Source of the DNA: Candidatus Saccharimonadota bacterium
GTDB taxonomy: Bacteria > Patescibacteriota > Saccharimonadia > Saccharimonadales > Saccharimonadaceae
Length of the DNA: 64,000 bases
Assembly (NCBI GenBank): GCA_017511205.1
Contig: JAFWLE010000002.1
Span: 124,001-188,000 of the forward strand
Direction of reading: 5' to 3'
Below are positions 8,153 through 16,302 of this stretch, piece by piece. A program made the translations under genes and the position numbers. The notes beneath the pieces are model-generated. The model was not told where the DNA came from, made no database searches, and worked only from the letters and a program-made list of their open reading frames with translations. How positions within the stretch are numbered: position 1 is the first letter of the stretch; the number at the start of each line of letters is the position of its first letter.

Positions 8153-9115
8153 TTATAATTTCTGTATCGGCATTAAATGTAGCTTTTCTTTGCCAGTTAA
8201 AATCCCTGCATTAGCACCGAGCCTTCCTACCACGGCTGTAGAGTTCGCAGAGGCAAAAACTAACGATTCCTTGAAGGATTTCCCGGCAGTGAAATGAGCT
8301 AGAAACCCAGAGCCAAACGCATCCCCAGCCCCAGTGGCATCCTTAATTTTGGCATCTTCGTAAATACCAAAACGGTAAGTTTCTTTGCTATCGCTAGCAA
8401 TACCACCCATTGGTCCGTCTGTAATCATTGCAATCTCGACATAGTTACTCAGATGGTATAATAGCTCAGTCAGAAGCACACCAGGTACGATTTTACCAGC
8501 CTCTAATTTATTAACATTCAAAACGTCCACATATTTCAGCAGATTCATTAGCTGCTTCGGGTTTTCGAGCTCTTTAACGCCAGGGTTAAACATGATTCTA
8601 ATGCCCGATTTTTTGGCGTGTTTGAAGAATCGCTCTAGAGTATCCATATCGCCACGCAGAGTAGTAGCATAGAGCCAATCTGGCTGAATCAAATCTAAAT
8701 CTTTTTCCGAAAAATTGCCAAATTGCTCAGAAGCTCCCCGGCAAGTCAGAATCGTACGTTCGCCGCTTTTACTATCTAGTAAAATCACGGAAGTGCCTGT
8801 AGTTTTACGCTCCAAGAAATTAATATAACTACTATCGATCCCTTCACGATCCAAAATTTTGATCACGGCTGCACCAGCTGGGTCGTGCGCAATATTACCT
8901 AGAAACACCGCTTCATGCCCATGCCTAGCGAAAGAAATTGCCGAATTAATGCCACCGCCTCCAACCTCGTAAGAAATTCTGTCGATATCAACTTTTGAAC
9001 CAACCAAAATATCACTAAAGATTGCCGAATCGCCAATTTGCACCGCCGTCAAATCATCGCGGTCGATCAGATAAACGTCTTGCAAAGCACTACCGAGCGA
9101 AACGATTCTAGCCAT
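8153..9115 (-). CDS. PfkB-family carbohydrate kinase
   Basis: 320-residue sugar kinase of the ribokinase/PfkB superfamily. The glycine-rich N-terminal signature GGGGINSAI (about 52-60) and the C-terminal signature DATGAGDAFGSGF with its catalytic Asp (about 259-271) are intact. It directly abuts rpe (stop and start 1 nt apart) and precedes the LOG gene. The neighbourhood of ribose 5-phosphate and ribulose 5-phosphate enzymes makes ribokinase or a pentose/nucleoside kinase more likely than phosphofructokinase. The substrate cannot be read from sequence. Confidence 0.85.
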   Translation of the reverse strand: MARIVSLGSALQDVYLIDRDDLTAVQIGDSAIFSDILVGSKVDIDRISYEVGGGGINSAISFARHGHEAVFLGNIAHDPAGAAVIKILDREGIDSSYINFLERKTTGTSVILLDSKSGERTILTCRGASEQFGNFSEKDLDLIQPDWLYATTLRGDMDTLERFFKHAKKSGIRIMFNPGVKELENPKQLMNLLKYVDVLNVNKLEAGKIVPGVLLTELLYHLSNYVEIAMITDGPMGGIASDSKETYRFGIYEDAKIKDATGAGDAFGSGFLAHFTAGKSFKESLVFASANSTAVVGRLGANAGILTGKEKLHLMPIQKL

Positions 9116-9772
9116 CTAAAGTACCACTCCATTTTTATCGATTTCTGCCACTAGTTCTTGGAAGGTTTGAGCTGGATTTTCGGATTGAGAAATTGCCGAA
9201 CCTACGTTAATCACATCAAGATCGGCATGCGCTAAAGCTCGAATATTCGTTATATTGGCACCGCCATCCCAACCAATTTCTAGCTCTGGCTTCATATTGC
9301 GTACCAAAGGGATTTTTTCCATCTGCATTAAATCGGCTGGTACGCCCTGTACGCCAGGCTGTCCAGCAAAAATCAAAACATGATCTACTGCTTCAATATA
9401 TTGTTTTACGCTCCCTGGAAAAGTTGTAGGAAGCAGCGCCAAGCCAGTTTTAATGCCAGCTTCTTTTAATGTTGCAAAAGTTGGCAGCAAATCTTCATTG
9501 GCTTCGGCGTGTAAGATACAAAGTGAGGGATTCAGTTTAAGAATCGTATCGATATGCTCAGAAGGATTAGTCGCCATTAGATGTAAATCTGTCTCCCAAT
9601 TTCGTGGCCACCAGACATTAGTGATATCCAGCGTTTCAACTGGCGCAAACACACCGTCCGTTACGTCGATTTGTACCCTACGCGTAAAAACGTTGATACG
9701 TTCAACTTGGGCTCGAAAATCCTGCTTATTGTCGGTCAAAATTGCCGGTACGATTGATACAGTTCTAATCAT
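9116..9772 (-). CDS. rpe: Ribulose-phosphate 3-epimerase
   Basis: 218-residue TIM-barrel enzyme interconverting ribulose 5-phosphate and xylulose 5-phosphate. Family blocks are the N-terminal SIVPAIL segment, the VQIDVTDGVF metal-binding region, the DLHLMATNP block and the late GWDGGANITNI phosphate-binding stretch. It overlaps the rpiB end by 8 nt and abuts the pfkB kinase, so it belongs to one operon. The metal-binding His is present in LHLM. It is slightly diverged (VLIFAGQPGVQG in place of the usual MTVNPGFGGQ). Confidence 0.85.
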   Translation of the reverse strand: MIRTVSIVPAILTDNKQDFRAQVERINVFTRRVQIDVTDGVFAPVETLDITNVWWPRNWETDLHLMATNPSEHIDTILKLNPSLCILHAEANEDLLPTFATLKEAGIKTGLALLPTTFPGSVKQYIEAVDHVLIFAGQPGVQGVPADLMQMEKIPLVRNMKPELEIGWDGGANITNIRALAHADLDVINVGSAISQSENPAQTFQELVAEIDKNGVVL

Positions 9773-10214
9773 AGTCTTCCCTTTCGTCTAAACGATTAAT
9801 TCGCCTTACGCGGCGCTCGATATTTTGAAATTTCGTATTCAAAAACGCTAAAGTAATTTCTTCCATCGTTTTTTCGTCCAAAAAGTGTGCAGAAAGGCAC
9901 AGAATATTGGCATCCTCATGCTCTCTAGCCAGCACTGCAGATTCAGCATTATCACAGTGAGCCGCTCGGACGCCTTTGAAACGATTTGCTTGGATTGTCA
10001 TGCCATGTGCCGAATCACAAATCAAAATTCCGGAGCTACCAACATCTTCCCGCACATTTTTAGCTACTGCAATTGCCGGGTCATTAAAGTCATCTCCTTC
10101 AACATATTCAAAAGCCCCCAAATCCTCTGCTTCAAAACCTTGACTCAGCAAAAACTCAGTCAATTGATTCTTTTTTTCTAATCCTCGATAGTCCGCACCC
10201 AGATATACCTTCAT
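9765..10214 (-). CDS. rpiB: Ribose-5-phosphate isomerase B
   Basis: 149-residue RpiB/LacAB-family isomerase interconverting ribose 5-phosphate and ribulose 5-phosphate. Visible are the N-terminal VYLGADYRG block, the central GILICDSAHGMTIQANRFKG region (family: CGTGxGMxIxANK; the catalytic Cys position lies in LICDSAHG) and the late NILCLSAHFL block. The ATG at 10214 is chosen over an upstream TTG: it has GGAAAGGA 6 nt before it and gives the family N-terminus. It is linked to gap by a TAAGATG junction and overlaps rpe. Confidence 0.85.
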   Translation of the reverse strand: MKVYLGADYRGLEKKNQLTEFLLSQGFEAEDLGAFEYVEGDDFNDPAIAVAKNVREDVGSSGILICDSAHGMTIQANRFKGVRAAHCDNAESAVLAREHEDANILCLSAHFLDEKTMEEITLAFLNTKFQNIERRVRRINRLDEREDYD

Positions 10215-10215
10215 C

Positions 10216-11217
10216 TTATTCCTTTCCAAATCCTATAGCAAGTTCTGCTAAACGATTTGAATAGCCCCATTCGTTATCATACCAGGCAACGATTTTAATC
10301 AAATTACCACCCACTACATCGATGAGCGGCAAATCAACAGTACAAGAATGCGGGTCACCAATGTAATCAGACGAAACCAGTTCTTCATCCGCTACTTGCA
10401 AAATCCCCTGGTAATATGGTTCCTTTGCAGCTTTTTTAAACAAATACGCTAACTCTTCCTTGGTAGTATCAGTTTTTAGAACGGCAGTGATATCAGATAA
10501 AGAAACTACCGGAGTTGGTACCCGGATTGAAAGGCCAGTAAATTTGTCCTTGAGGCTTGGTATAGTTAGAGCAGCAGCTTTAGAAGCTCCGGTGGTAGTC
10601 GGGATGATATTTTGTGCTGCTGTTCTGGCTTCACGCAAATCCTTAGCTGGTGCATCTAACACTCTCTGCGAAGCGGTATAAGAATGTACTGTAGTCATCA
10701 TAGCTTTTTCGATACCGAATTTGTCTTCCAATATTTTCATAATTGGCGCAATGCAATTCGTAGTGCAGGAGGCGTTAGAAAGTATTTCGTCATTATCCTC
10801 TACCACTTCTTCGTTTACGCCCAGGACCACAGTCTTTGCCCCTTCACCTTTAGCGGGAGCAGAAATTACGACTTTTCTGGCCCCGGCTTTGATGTGAGCT
10901 CTAGCATCTTCTGGCTTAGTAAATAGGCCTGTGCATTCTATCACTACGTCTACACCCAATTTTTTCCATGGCAGAGCCGCTGGATCTTTTTCTGCAAAAA
11001 CTGGGATTTCACGCGTATTGATGATAATTGAATTATCCGTGGCAGTAACTTTTTTGTCATAAGTTCCATAAGTTGAATCATATTTCAAAAGATGAGCCAA
11101 AGTTTTAGCATCTGTAATATCATTAATTGCTACTATTTGCGCATCATGCCGTTCCAGCAAAATCTTTAGGGCATTCCTCCCGATTCTACCGAAACCATTG
11201 ATTGCGATTTTTACCAT
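10216..11217 (-). CDS. gap: Glyceraldehyde-3-phosphate dehydrogenase, type I
   Basis: Cytosolic NAD(P)-dependent GAPDH of glycolysis, 333 residues. The Rossmann start VKIAINGFGRIGRNALK, the catalytic Cys in SNASCTTNCIAPI and the late WYDNEWGYSNRL block are all intact. ATG 11217 is chosen because a perfect AGGAGG lies 5 nt before it; upstream in-frame codons would run through the promoter. It heads the gap-rpiB-rpe-pfkB-LOG operon. Confidence 0.97.
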   Translation of the reverse strand: MVKIAINGFGRIGRNALKILLERHDAQIVAINDITDAKTLAHLLKYDSTYGTYDKKVTATDNSIIINTREIPVFAEKDPAALPWKKLGVDVVIECTGLFTKPEDARAHIKAGARKVVISAPAKGEGAKTVVLGVNEEVVEDNDEILSNASCTTNCIAPIMKILEDKFGIEKAMMTTVHSYTASQRVLDAPAKDLREARTAAQNIIPTTTGASKAAALTIPSLKDKFTGLSIRVPTPVVSLSDITAVLKTDTTKEELAYLFKKAAKEPYYQGILQVADEELVSSDYIGDPHSCTVDLPLIDVVGGNLIKIVAWYDNEWGYSNRLAELAIGFGKE

Positions 11218-11242
11218 TTTGCCTCCTAATATACTTATGTCT

Positions 11243-11248
11243 ATTATA
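11243..11248 (-). promoter_or_regulatory. -10 box of the gap operon
   Basis: TATAAT on the minus strand, leaving a leader of about 20 nt that carries AGGAGG. No convincing -35 is visible. Confidence 0.6.
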
Positions 11249-11278
11249 CCACAAGTTCGTGCAAAAATAATAAAAAAC

Positions 11279-11425
11279 GGCGTTGTTCCATAATTCATTC
11301 ATATCGAAGGATATAAAGGCAAAATCTATGATTTTGCCGCCGCAAGGGCGGAGCGACGTGGTAAAATCTCTAGATTACCACGTTGCGGAGTTCCTGAGAT
11401 ATGATATGAATTATGAAACAACGCC
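11279..11425. repeat. Intergenic cloverleaf repeat, copy 2
   Basis: 147-nt element between the rpsG end and the gap promoter. Inverted ends: GGCGTTGTTCCATAATTCAT pairs with ATGAATTATGAAACAACGCC. Inner stems: GGCAAAATC/GATTTTGCC, CCGC/GCGG with an AAGG loop, and ACGTGGTAA/TTACCACGT. An AGGA/TCCT pair lies inside the outer stem. It could terminate or process the rpsL-rpsG transcript, but no T-run supports a classical terminator. Confidence 0.85.
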
Positions 11426-11435
11426 TAAATATAGA

Positions 11436-11912
11436 TTATCTCGCAAAATGTGCAAAAGCACGGTTGGCCTCGGCCATGCGGTGACAATCTTCCTTCTTCT
11501 TGAAGGCTGCACCAGTTTCGTTGTAAGCATCTACAATTTCTGCTTCAAGGCGCTTGGCATAAGGCATACCTTTGCGTGCGCGAGCAGACTGTACTAACCA
11601 TGAAAAGGCGAAGTGCAATTGTCGGTGCCCAGCAATTGGAAACGGAATTTGATAGTTAGCCCCACCAACCCGGCGAGATTTCACTTCAAAATCAGGCGAG
11701 ACATTAGCAATAGCCTTCTCCAAAACTTCCACTGGATTCTCGGATTTTAATTTCTTAGCGGCACCTTCAATGGCGGAATAGACCGCTCGTTCTGCTACCT
11801 GGCGTTTACCATTAAGCATAGATTTGTTTATCAATCTTTGTACCAGAATCGACTGGTATTTGCGATCTGGGTTAACTTTACGAATCAAAGATTTAGTAGT
11901 TTTACGTGGCAT
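11436..11912 (-). CDS. rpsG: 30S ribosomal protein S7
   Basis: 158-residue S7, a primary binder of the 16S rRNA 3' domain. The N-terminus [19 protein letters not shown] and the SMLNGKRQVAERAVYSA, RRVGGANYQIPFPI and ARARKGMPYAKRL blocks match the family. It follows rpsL with a 1-nt overlap in the conserved str-operon order. fusA is not downstream; a cloverleaf repeat is. Confidence 0.96.
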   Translation of the reverse strand: MPRKTTKSLIRKVNPDRKYQSILVQRLINKSMLNGKRQVAERAVYSAIEGAAKKLKSENPVEVLEKAIANVSPDFEVKSRRVGGANYQIPFPIAGHRQLHFAFSWLVQSARARKGMPYAKRLEAEIVDAYNETGAAFKKKEDCHRMAEANRAFAHFAR

Positions 11913-12325
11913 TACTTATCCTCCTTTTTGGCACCGTATTTAGAACGGCCCTGCTTACGACCTTGTACGCCCTGGAGATCCAGTGTACCACGCACAATGT
12001 GATAACGCACACCAGGAAGATCTGGCACACGACCACCACGCACTAACACTACAGCGTGCTCCTGCAAATTATGGCCTTCGCCACCAATATAGGCCCAAAC
12101 TTCCTGACCATTAGTTAAGCGTACACGCGCAACTTTACGCATCGCGGAGTTTGGCTTCTTTGGCGTCTTAGTTGTTACCTTGATACATACACCACGCTTT
12201 AAGGGTGCAGCTGTCTCAATCCGCTTGGTCTTCAAAGTATTCACAATAGAACCAAGGGCTGGAGATTTTGATTTTTTGATAGCCTTTTTCCTCGGCTTTC
12301 TAATCAACTGATTAATAGTTGGCAT
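11912..12325 (-). CDS. rpsL: 30S ribosomal protein S12, with Pro at the Lys-88 site
   Basis: 137-residue S12 of the decoding centre. It carries [11 protein letters not shown] at the N-terminus, a short insertion after residue 18 seen in many bacterial S12 proteins, [20 protein letters not shown], and the 96-105 loop [10 protein letters not shown]. In E. coli this loop reads RGGRVKDLPG, and its Lys is a well-known streptomycin-contact and resistance position; here it is Pro101. The other streptomycin-site lysine, in TPKKPN, is kept. AGAGGA lies upstream of the ATG. Confidence 0.96.
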   Translation of the reverse strand: MPTINQLIRKPRKKAIKKSKSPALGSIVNTLKTKRIETAAPLKRGVCIKVTTKTPKKPNSAMRKVARVRLTNGQEVWAYIGGEGHNLQEHAVVLVRGGRVPDLPGVRYHIVRGTLDLQGVQGRKQGRSKYGAKKEDK

Positions 12326-12409
12326 TAAAATATCCTCTTATTATATTATATATGGTGCCCGGTTTCTTACAGCAATCAAAACCAAGCTGAAACTCTTTAA
12401 ATTATTATA
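12326..12409 (-). promoter_or_regulatory. Promoter and leader of rpsL-rpsG
   Basis: A minus-strand TATAAT at 12404-12409 would give a leader of about 70 nt. The leader contains a GTTTCAGC...GCTG....AAAC hairpin and a second TATAAT at 12345-12350. A structured leader could support autoregulation by S7, as in other str operons; this is inference. Confidence 0.45.
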
Positions 12410-12429
12410 TCACACTTAAACTAAAATGT

Positions 12430-13710
12430 CTATTTTTTATTAGTCTTCACTAGATAATCCAAAGTTGCTTCAATAATCATGCGATTTTTGATGTCCATTT
12501 TGACGTTTGGATCTTTCAATTGCTTTAGGGCGTCTGGCGATTTTTTGTAGACATCCTTCAGCTCAGCAATTTTAGCTGCCACTAGGTCATCTGAAACGGT
12601 AATCTTTTCTTTGATTGCTAAATTCTGTAATACTAGCGATGCCTTAACACGTGCTTCGGCAATCTTACGAGCCTCCTTTTCCCAAGATTCCTTGGTTTCG
12701 CCGTTCTTTTCCAAAAACTCATCGAATTCCATCCCCTGCGAAGCGGCGTTTCTAGAAATATCATCACGAATCGCTCGCATTTGGTCGTCGATGAGAATTT
12801 CTGGTGCTGGCACCGTAGATTTCTTGACTAAAGCATTCACCAAATCGTCTTTGTACTTATCTCCCAATTTATGCTCATTTTGGGCTTTCAAATTCTTAGT
12901 GATATCTTTTTTCAATTCGTCTAGCGTCTTAAATGGACCACATTTTTTCGCCATTTCGTCATCAATTTTCGGCTTTTTGACTTCGTTGACCTGTTTCAAA
13001 AGTACTTCAAAAACGGTTTTTGCTCCTGCTAGATCTTTCACGCCATAGTCTTTAGGAAAGGTGATTTTTAGATCGAACTTATCGCCTGGTTCGTGTCCCA
13101 CAATTCCCTCTTCGAATCCTGGGATGAAAGTTTTAGAGCCGAGCGTCAGATGATAATCCTTAGCGGTACCTCCCTTAAATGGCTCACCGTTTTTCTTACC
13201 CACAAAATCGATGATTACCTCGTCACCCATTGCAGCAGCTTTTTTAACTGCTTTTTTCTCGGCAAAAGATGATGCAATGTTATTAAGAACGTCTTTTATC
13301 TCGGCCTCAGTGACCTTGACGTCTGGATATTTTACCCCCAGCTTCTTATAATCGCCTAGCTTAACTTCCGGAATTATATCAGCAACCGCAGTATATTCTA
13401 CGATTTCATTTGGCACGTATTTCGTTACAGTCACATTTGGCAAAACCAGCGGCGATTTCTCTATCTGTTTAAAGGCCTCAATCACTGTAGCTCGTACAGC
13501 AAAATCTACGGTCTCGGCATTCAGATCATTCTCAGGAATAAACTTCTGAGCCACGTCTACTGGCACCTTGCCCTTCCTAAATCCTTCTACACTTAATTCC
13601 TTGGCTAGTTTTTCTAAAGCCTGCGCCTTAGCCGGCTTTAAATCTGCTGCGTCTAGCGTCACAGTCAACTCAATCCTAGAGTCAGAAACCTTTTTTGACT
13701 TTACTTTCAT
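12430..13710 (-). CDS. tig: Trigger factor
   Basis: 426-residue ribosome-associated chaperone and peptidyl-prolyl isomerase. The N-terminal ribosome-binding signature GFRKGKVP is at about residues 41-48. The FKBP-type domain spans about 155-245 (GDEVIIDFVGKKNGEPF, FIPGFEEGIVGHEPGD, FPKDYG). A helical C-terminal chaperone domain follows. AGGAG precedes the ATG, and a TATAAT box lies at 13730-13735. It is a single-gene unit in front of rpsL. Confidence 0.95.
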   Translation of the reverse strand: MKVKSKKVSDSRIELTVTLDAADLKPAKAQALEKLAKELSVEGFRKGKVPVDVAQKFIPENDLNAETVDFAVRATVIEAFKQIEKSPLVLPNVTVTKYVPNEIVEYTAVADIIPEVKLGDYKKLGVKYPDVKVTEAEIKDVLNNIASSFAEKKAVKKAAAMGDEVIIDFVGKKNGEPFKGGTAKDYHLTLGSKTFIPGFEEGIVGHEPGDKFDLKITFPKDYGVKDLAGAKTVFEVLLKQVNEVKKPKIDDEMAKKCGPFKTLDELKKDITKNLKAQNEHKLGDKYKDDLVNALVKKSTVPAPEILIDDQMRAIRDDISRNAASQGMEFDEFLEKNGETKESWEKEARKIAEARVKASLVLQNLAIKEKITVSDDLVAAKIAELKDVYKKSPDALKQLKDPNVKMDIKNRMIIEATLDYLVKTNKK

Positions 13711-13729
13711 ATAAACTCCTATTTTTTAT

Positions 13730-13735
13730 ATTATA
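13730..13735 (-). promoter_or_regulatory. -10 box of tig
   Basis: TATAAT on the minus strand about 20 nt before the tig ATG. It overlaps the stop codon of the upstream FAD oxidase gene. Confidence 0.6.
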
Positions 13736-15317
13736 CCATAATTTTCGGTAAAATACTCGTCCGAAAATGTGTTAAAGTAAATTTGGAATTCGCTCCGAGC
13801 TTGACGTCTGGATTCAGAATATTATTATGGTCAAATAGTTTCTTGACGTCGGTGTAAAGCTTTTTCTCTGGCTCTAACATCGTAGTATTAGTAATCACAG
13901 CCTTGAGACGCCCTTCTGGTGTGCCGCCAGCTAGCTTTCCGCCTTCGCGATTAATAATAAAGGCGCCAGCCCTCAGGAAGGTCGTAGCCTTTTTATTGAA
14001 ATCTTTATCGGTCAAATCAAACCTTGGCCTCAAGCTAAAGATGCAGTTACTAAGAGAACCAAAGATTTCCATTTTGAGGTTCAGTTTTTCTTCAATTACT
14101 TTGATGTCTTTCAAGAAGATATCAAGGTTATGCCTCGGCAAGTAAAAATCCGTGAGAATCGGTATTCGCTCACCATTTTTAACGTAGCTCAGGTAATTAA
14201 TTAAAGAATTCTCGAACTCATTGAGAGTCGGCTGGTCATTTTGTGATTCAAACACAAACTTTGCCGTGCGTGGCATTTCTTCCTGCAGATTCATAATTTT
14301 TTTCATAATCCACTTGGGCTTTTCATCAAAATTGGCAAACACTACAAACCCGTCATCGAGTTTCTTGATGACACCATCTAAGTTCTTGCCGGTTTCACGT
14401 GCCTCCATGATAATCTTTAAATCGTAAAGGTTTAGTTGCCGAGGCTTCAGTTCACTAATCGTATCAGCATATTTAATGGCCTGGTCAATTTCTTTAAAGG
14501 TGGCAACTACCCGCTCTGGTTTAGCTCGCAAAGGCACTGCTCTTAGAATAACTTCTGAGATAATGCCTAAAGTTCCCTGTGCCCCAAAGAATAACGGCAT
14601 TAAATCCAGAGTTTCTTTCACTGGCACGCGGCAAATAGAGGAATACCCAGCCTGGCTGTGATTTTCCCTACCAATTTTTTCGATTAAGTCGATATTTTCC
14701 TTGGAAATCTTTGCCATTTTACGGTGGAGTTCTCCTTCAAAAGATTTCTCCACGGCTTTTTTCGCGAGGGCGTATTTCCGGTAGCGCTCGGTTTGCAAGC
14801 ATTCGCCGTTGGCTAGTACCACTTCGATTTTCTCAACATAGTTTTGAATGCCACCGTATTTGCCAGAACAATTATCCGATGAATTATTTGAAATTAACCC
14901 GCCGATAGTTTCTTCATCACGCCCGTCAATCGGGATAGTGAGACCCGAAACCGAAAGTGCAGTGTTTAATTCTCTTAGGGTAATACCAGACTGTACACGC
15001 ACGAGTTTCTCCCGCGTGTCAATTTCTAGCAAGTGGTTGAGCTTCTCGGTTGAAATTACCACGCCATTCGTGAGATCAGCGCCCGTTGTATCAAGACCAG
15101 AACCGCGCGCTGTCACGGCTACGTTAATGTCTTTTAAAGCTAACTGGTTAAAAAAACGCATCAATTTCCGAATATCGTCTGTAGATTCTGGCAAAGCCAC
15201 GAAACGAGGTTTAATCATCAAAGCAGACTGGTCACTGGCATACGCTTCCAAGATTTCGGGGCTATCAAAAACATTGCCAACAATCAACTGATTCAGATAT
15301 TTGGTTATTTTCCCCAT
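13731..15317 (-). CDS. FAD-linked oxidase (GlcD/PCMH type)
   Basis: 528-residue FAD/FMN-containing dehydrogenase. The N-terminal PCMH-type FAD-binding domain shows FVALPESTDDIRKLMRFF, the flavin-binding ARGSGLDTTGADLTNGVVIS (about 68-87) and TIGGLISNNSSDNCSGKYGG. A FAD-linked oxidase C-terminal domain follows, and the terminal ILNPDVKLG resembles the family end motif. Relatives oxidise 2-hydroxyacids such as glycolate or lactate; the substrate here is unknown. There is no linked Fe-S subunit. TATAAT lies 10 nt before the ATG. Confidence 0.85.
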   Translation of the reverse strand: MGKITKYLNQLIVGNVFDSPEILEAYASDQSALMIKPRFVALPESTDDIRKLMRFFNQLALKDINVAVTARGSGLDTTGADLTNGVVISTEKLNHLLEIDTREKLVRVQSGITLRELNTALSVSGLTIPIDGRDEETIGGLISNNSSDNCSGKYGGIQNYVEKIEVVLANGECLQTERYRKYALAKKAVEKSFEGELHRKMAKISKENIDLIEKIGRENHSQAGYSSICRVPVKETLDLMPLFFGAQGTLGIISEVILRAVPLRAKPERVVATFKEIDQAIKYADTISELKPRQLNLYDLKIIMEARETGKNLDGVIKKLDDGFVVFANFDEKPKWIMKKIMNLQEEMPRTAKFVFESQNDQPTLNEFENSLINYLSYVKNGERIPILTDFYLPRHNLDIFLKDIKVIEEKLNLKMEIFGSLSNCIFSLRPRFDLTDKDFNKKATTFLRAGAFIINREGGKLAGGTPEGRLKAVITNTTMLEPEKKLYTDVKKLFDHNNILNPDVKLGANSKFTLTHFRTSILPKIMV

Positions 15318-15327
15318 ACCGTTTATG

Positions 15328-15333
15328 ATTATA
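15328..15333 (-). promoter_or_regulatory. -10 box of the FAD oxidase gene
   Basis: TATAAT 10 nt upstream of the ATG at 15317, leaving almost no 5' leader and no Shine-Dalgarno sequence. Confidence 0.6.
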
Positions 15334-15341
15334 TCACAATT

Positions 15342-15527
15342 TTAATCTTTTTTTCGGAAGATTAAATCGATTTCCAAAGTCTTGCCGCTTGGCCCAAAAA
15401 GCACTGGTACAAAACCAAGGTATTCCATATGCTTCTTCTCGATGTATTCTTCGAGAATCTCACGATGCTCTTTCAAATTGGCATTGATGAGTTTATTGTT
15501 GGCATACTTCAGCCTCACAAATTCCAT
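15342..15527 (-). CDS. Small conserved-looking protein, unknown function
   Basis: 61 residues, no family recognised. It is a highly charged alpha/beta-looking protein (LKEHREILEEYIEKKHMEYLGFVPVLF region), with no signal peptide or membrane helix. It is judged real because AGGAGA lies 4 nt before the ATG and TATAAT is at 15554-15559. It sits just upstream of the FAD oxidase gene, though that gene has its own -10. Confidence 0.7.
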   Translation of the reverse strand: MEFVRLKYANNKLINANLKEHREILEEYIEKKHMEYLGFVPVLFGPSGKTLEIDLIFRKKD

Positions 15528-15553
15528 AAGTCTCCTTTAGTTATGTTATTTTT

Positions 15554-15559
15554 ATTATA
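15554..15559 (-). promoter_or_regulatory. -10 box of the 61-residue gene
   Basis: TATAAT on the minus strand about 26 nt before the ATG at 15527. The leader carries AGGAGA. Confidence 0.6.
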
Positions 15560-15650
15560 CTACTTTTAATGAAAAGCTGAAACACGCTGACGGTTTTTAA
15601 AAACGGTTAAGGATTAAATGGATTTAAAGCTTGCGAATACTAAAAAAAAT

Positions 15651-15667
15651 TGACTCCAAAAGAGTCA
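15651..15667 (-). terminator. Terminator after tRNA-Leu
   Basis: Read on the minus strand, TGACTC, a TTTTG loop and GAGTCA are followed by a run of eight T. It lies 12 nt past the tRNA CCA end. Confidence 0.75.
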
Positions 15668-15678
15668 TTTTTCGAGCC

Positions 15679-15763
15679 TGGTGCCCGAGACAGGACTTGA
15701 ACCTGCACACCTTGCGGCATATGCTCCTAAGGCATACGTGTATACCAATTTCACCACTCGGGC
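15679..15763 (-). tRNA. tRNA-Leu (anticodon TAG)
   Basis: 85-nt class II tRNA on the minus strand. The acceptor stem GCCCGAG pairs with CTCGGGC. The anticodon loop reads CTTAGGA (anticodon TAG, reading CUN codons). There is a variable arm, and the T arm contains GGTTCAAGTCC. The 3' CCA is encoded. TATAAT sits 8 nt before the mature 5' end (15772-15777), and a T-run terminator follows. Confidence 0.95.
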
Positions 15764-15790
15764 TTGAGTAGATTATAACATTTTTTGCAC

Positions 15791-15820
15791 AAAAAAGTAA
15801 CTATCTCTAGTTACTTTTTT
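15791..15820. terminator. Bidirectional terminator
   Basis: AAAAAAGTAACTA and TAGTTACTTTTTT form a 13-bp stem around TCTC. It lies just past the stop of the minus-strand 15824-16249 gene and before the tRNA promoter. Confidence 0.8.
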
Positions 15821-15823
15821 GAT

Positions 15824-16249
15824 TTAGGCTTCTCTTTTGATTAACCTTTTAGACAAAAGATAAGTAGTCAGAATCCCAGCCATCAAAGCCACTGGCAACA
15901 TTTCTTCTGGGCCAGTTGTTGGCATATTATTACTTCCTTCTGTATTTTGAGTAGTGGTAACTGGGCTGTCAGACTTCTTCTCAGACTTTTTGCTATCAGT
16001 TTTCTCTTTCTTAGAATCATTTGATTCTTTTTTATTAGTGTTAGCTGATTTGCCGTTATCATCGGTTTTAGCGTCTTTTTCGGTATTTTCAGCTACCGTG
16101 TTATCAGTATTAGAAACATTATTAGTAGACTTCTTGGTGGCCACTACAATGATTGACGCAATCAAAATCAAAATAATTGCGACTGCAATCGTGGCTACGG
16201 CTATAATTTTACGGCGTTCCTTTTTCTCCGCTTCTTCCTGCATATACAT
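15824..16249 (-). CDS. Small surface protein with LPXTG-like sorting signal
   Basis: 141 residues. A charged N-terminus (MYMQEEAEKKERRK) precedes one membrane helix (about 15-37). A 70-residue Ser/Asn/Lys/Asp-rich, probably disordered spacer follows. The C-terminus has MPTTG, a hydrophobic helix (LPVALMAGILTTYLLS) and the basic tail KRLIKREA, the layout of a sortase substrate. Whether it is cut by a sortase or simply spans the membrane twice is unclear, and no sortase is in the window. GGAG lies upstream of the start. Confidence 0.75.
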   Translation of the reverse strand: MYMQEEAEKKERRKIIAVATIAVAIILILIASIIVVATKKSTNNVSNTDNTVAENTEKDAKTDDNGKSANTNKKESNDSKKEKTDSKKSEKKSDSPVTTTQNTEGSNNMPTTGPEEMLPVALMAGILTTYLLSKRLIKREA

Positions 16250-16302
16250 AATAAAACTCCTTATCTTTTAATTATACCACAGATTTTAAAAAAATGCAAG
16301 AT

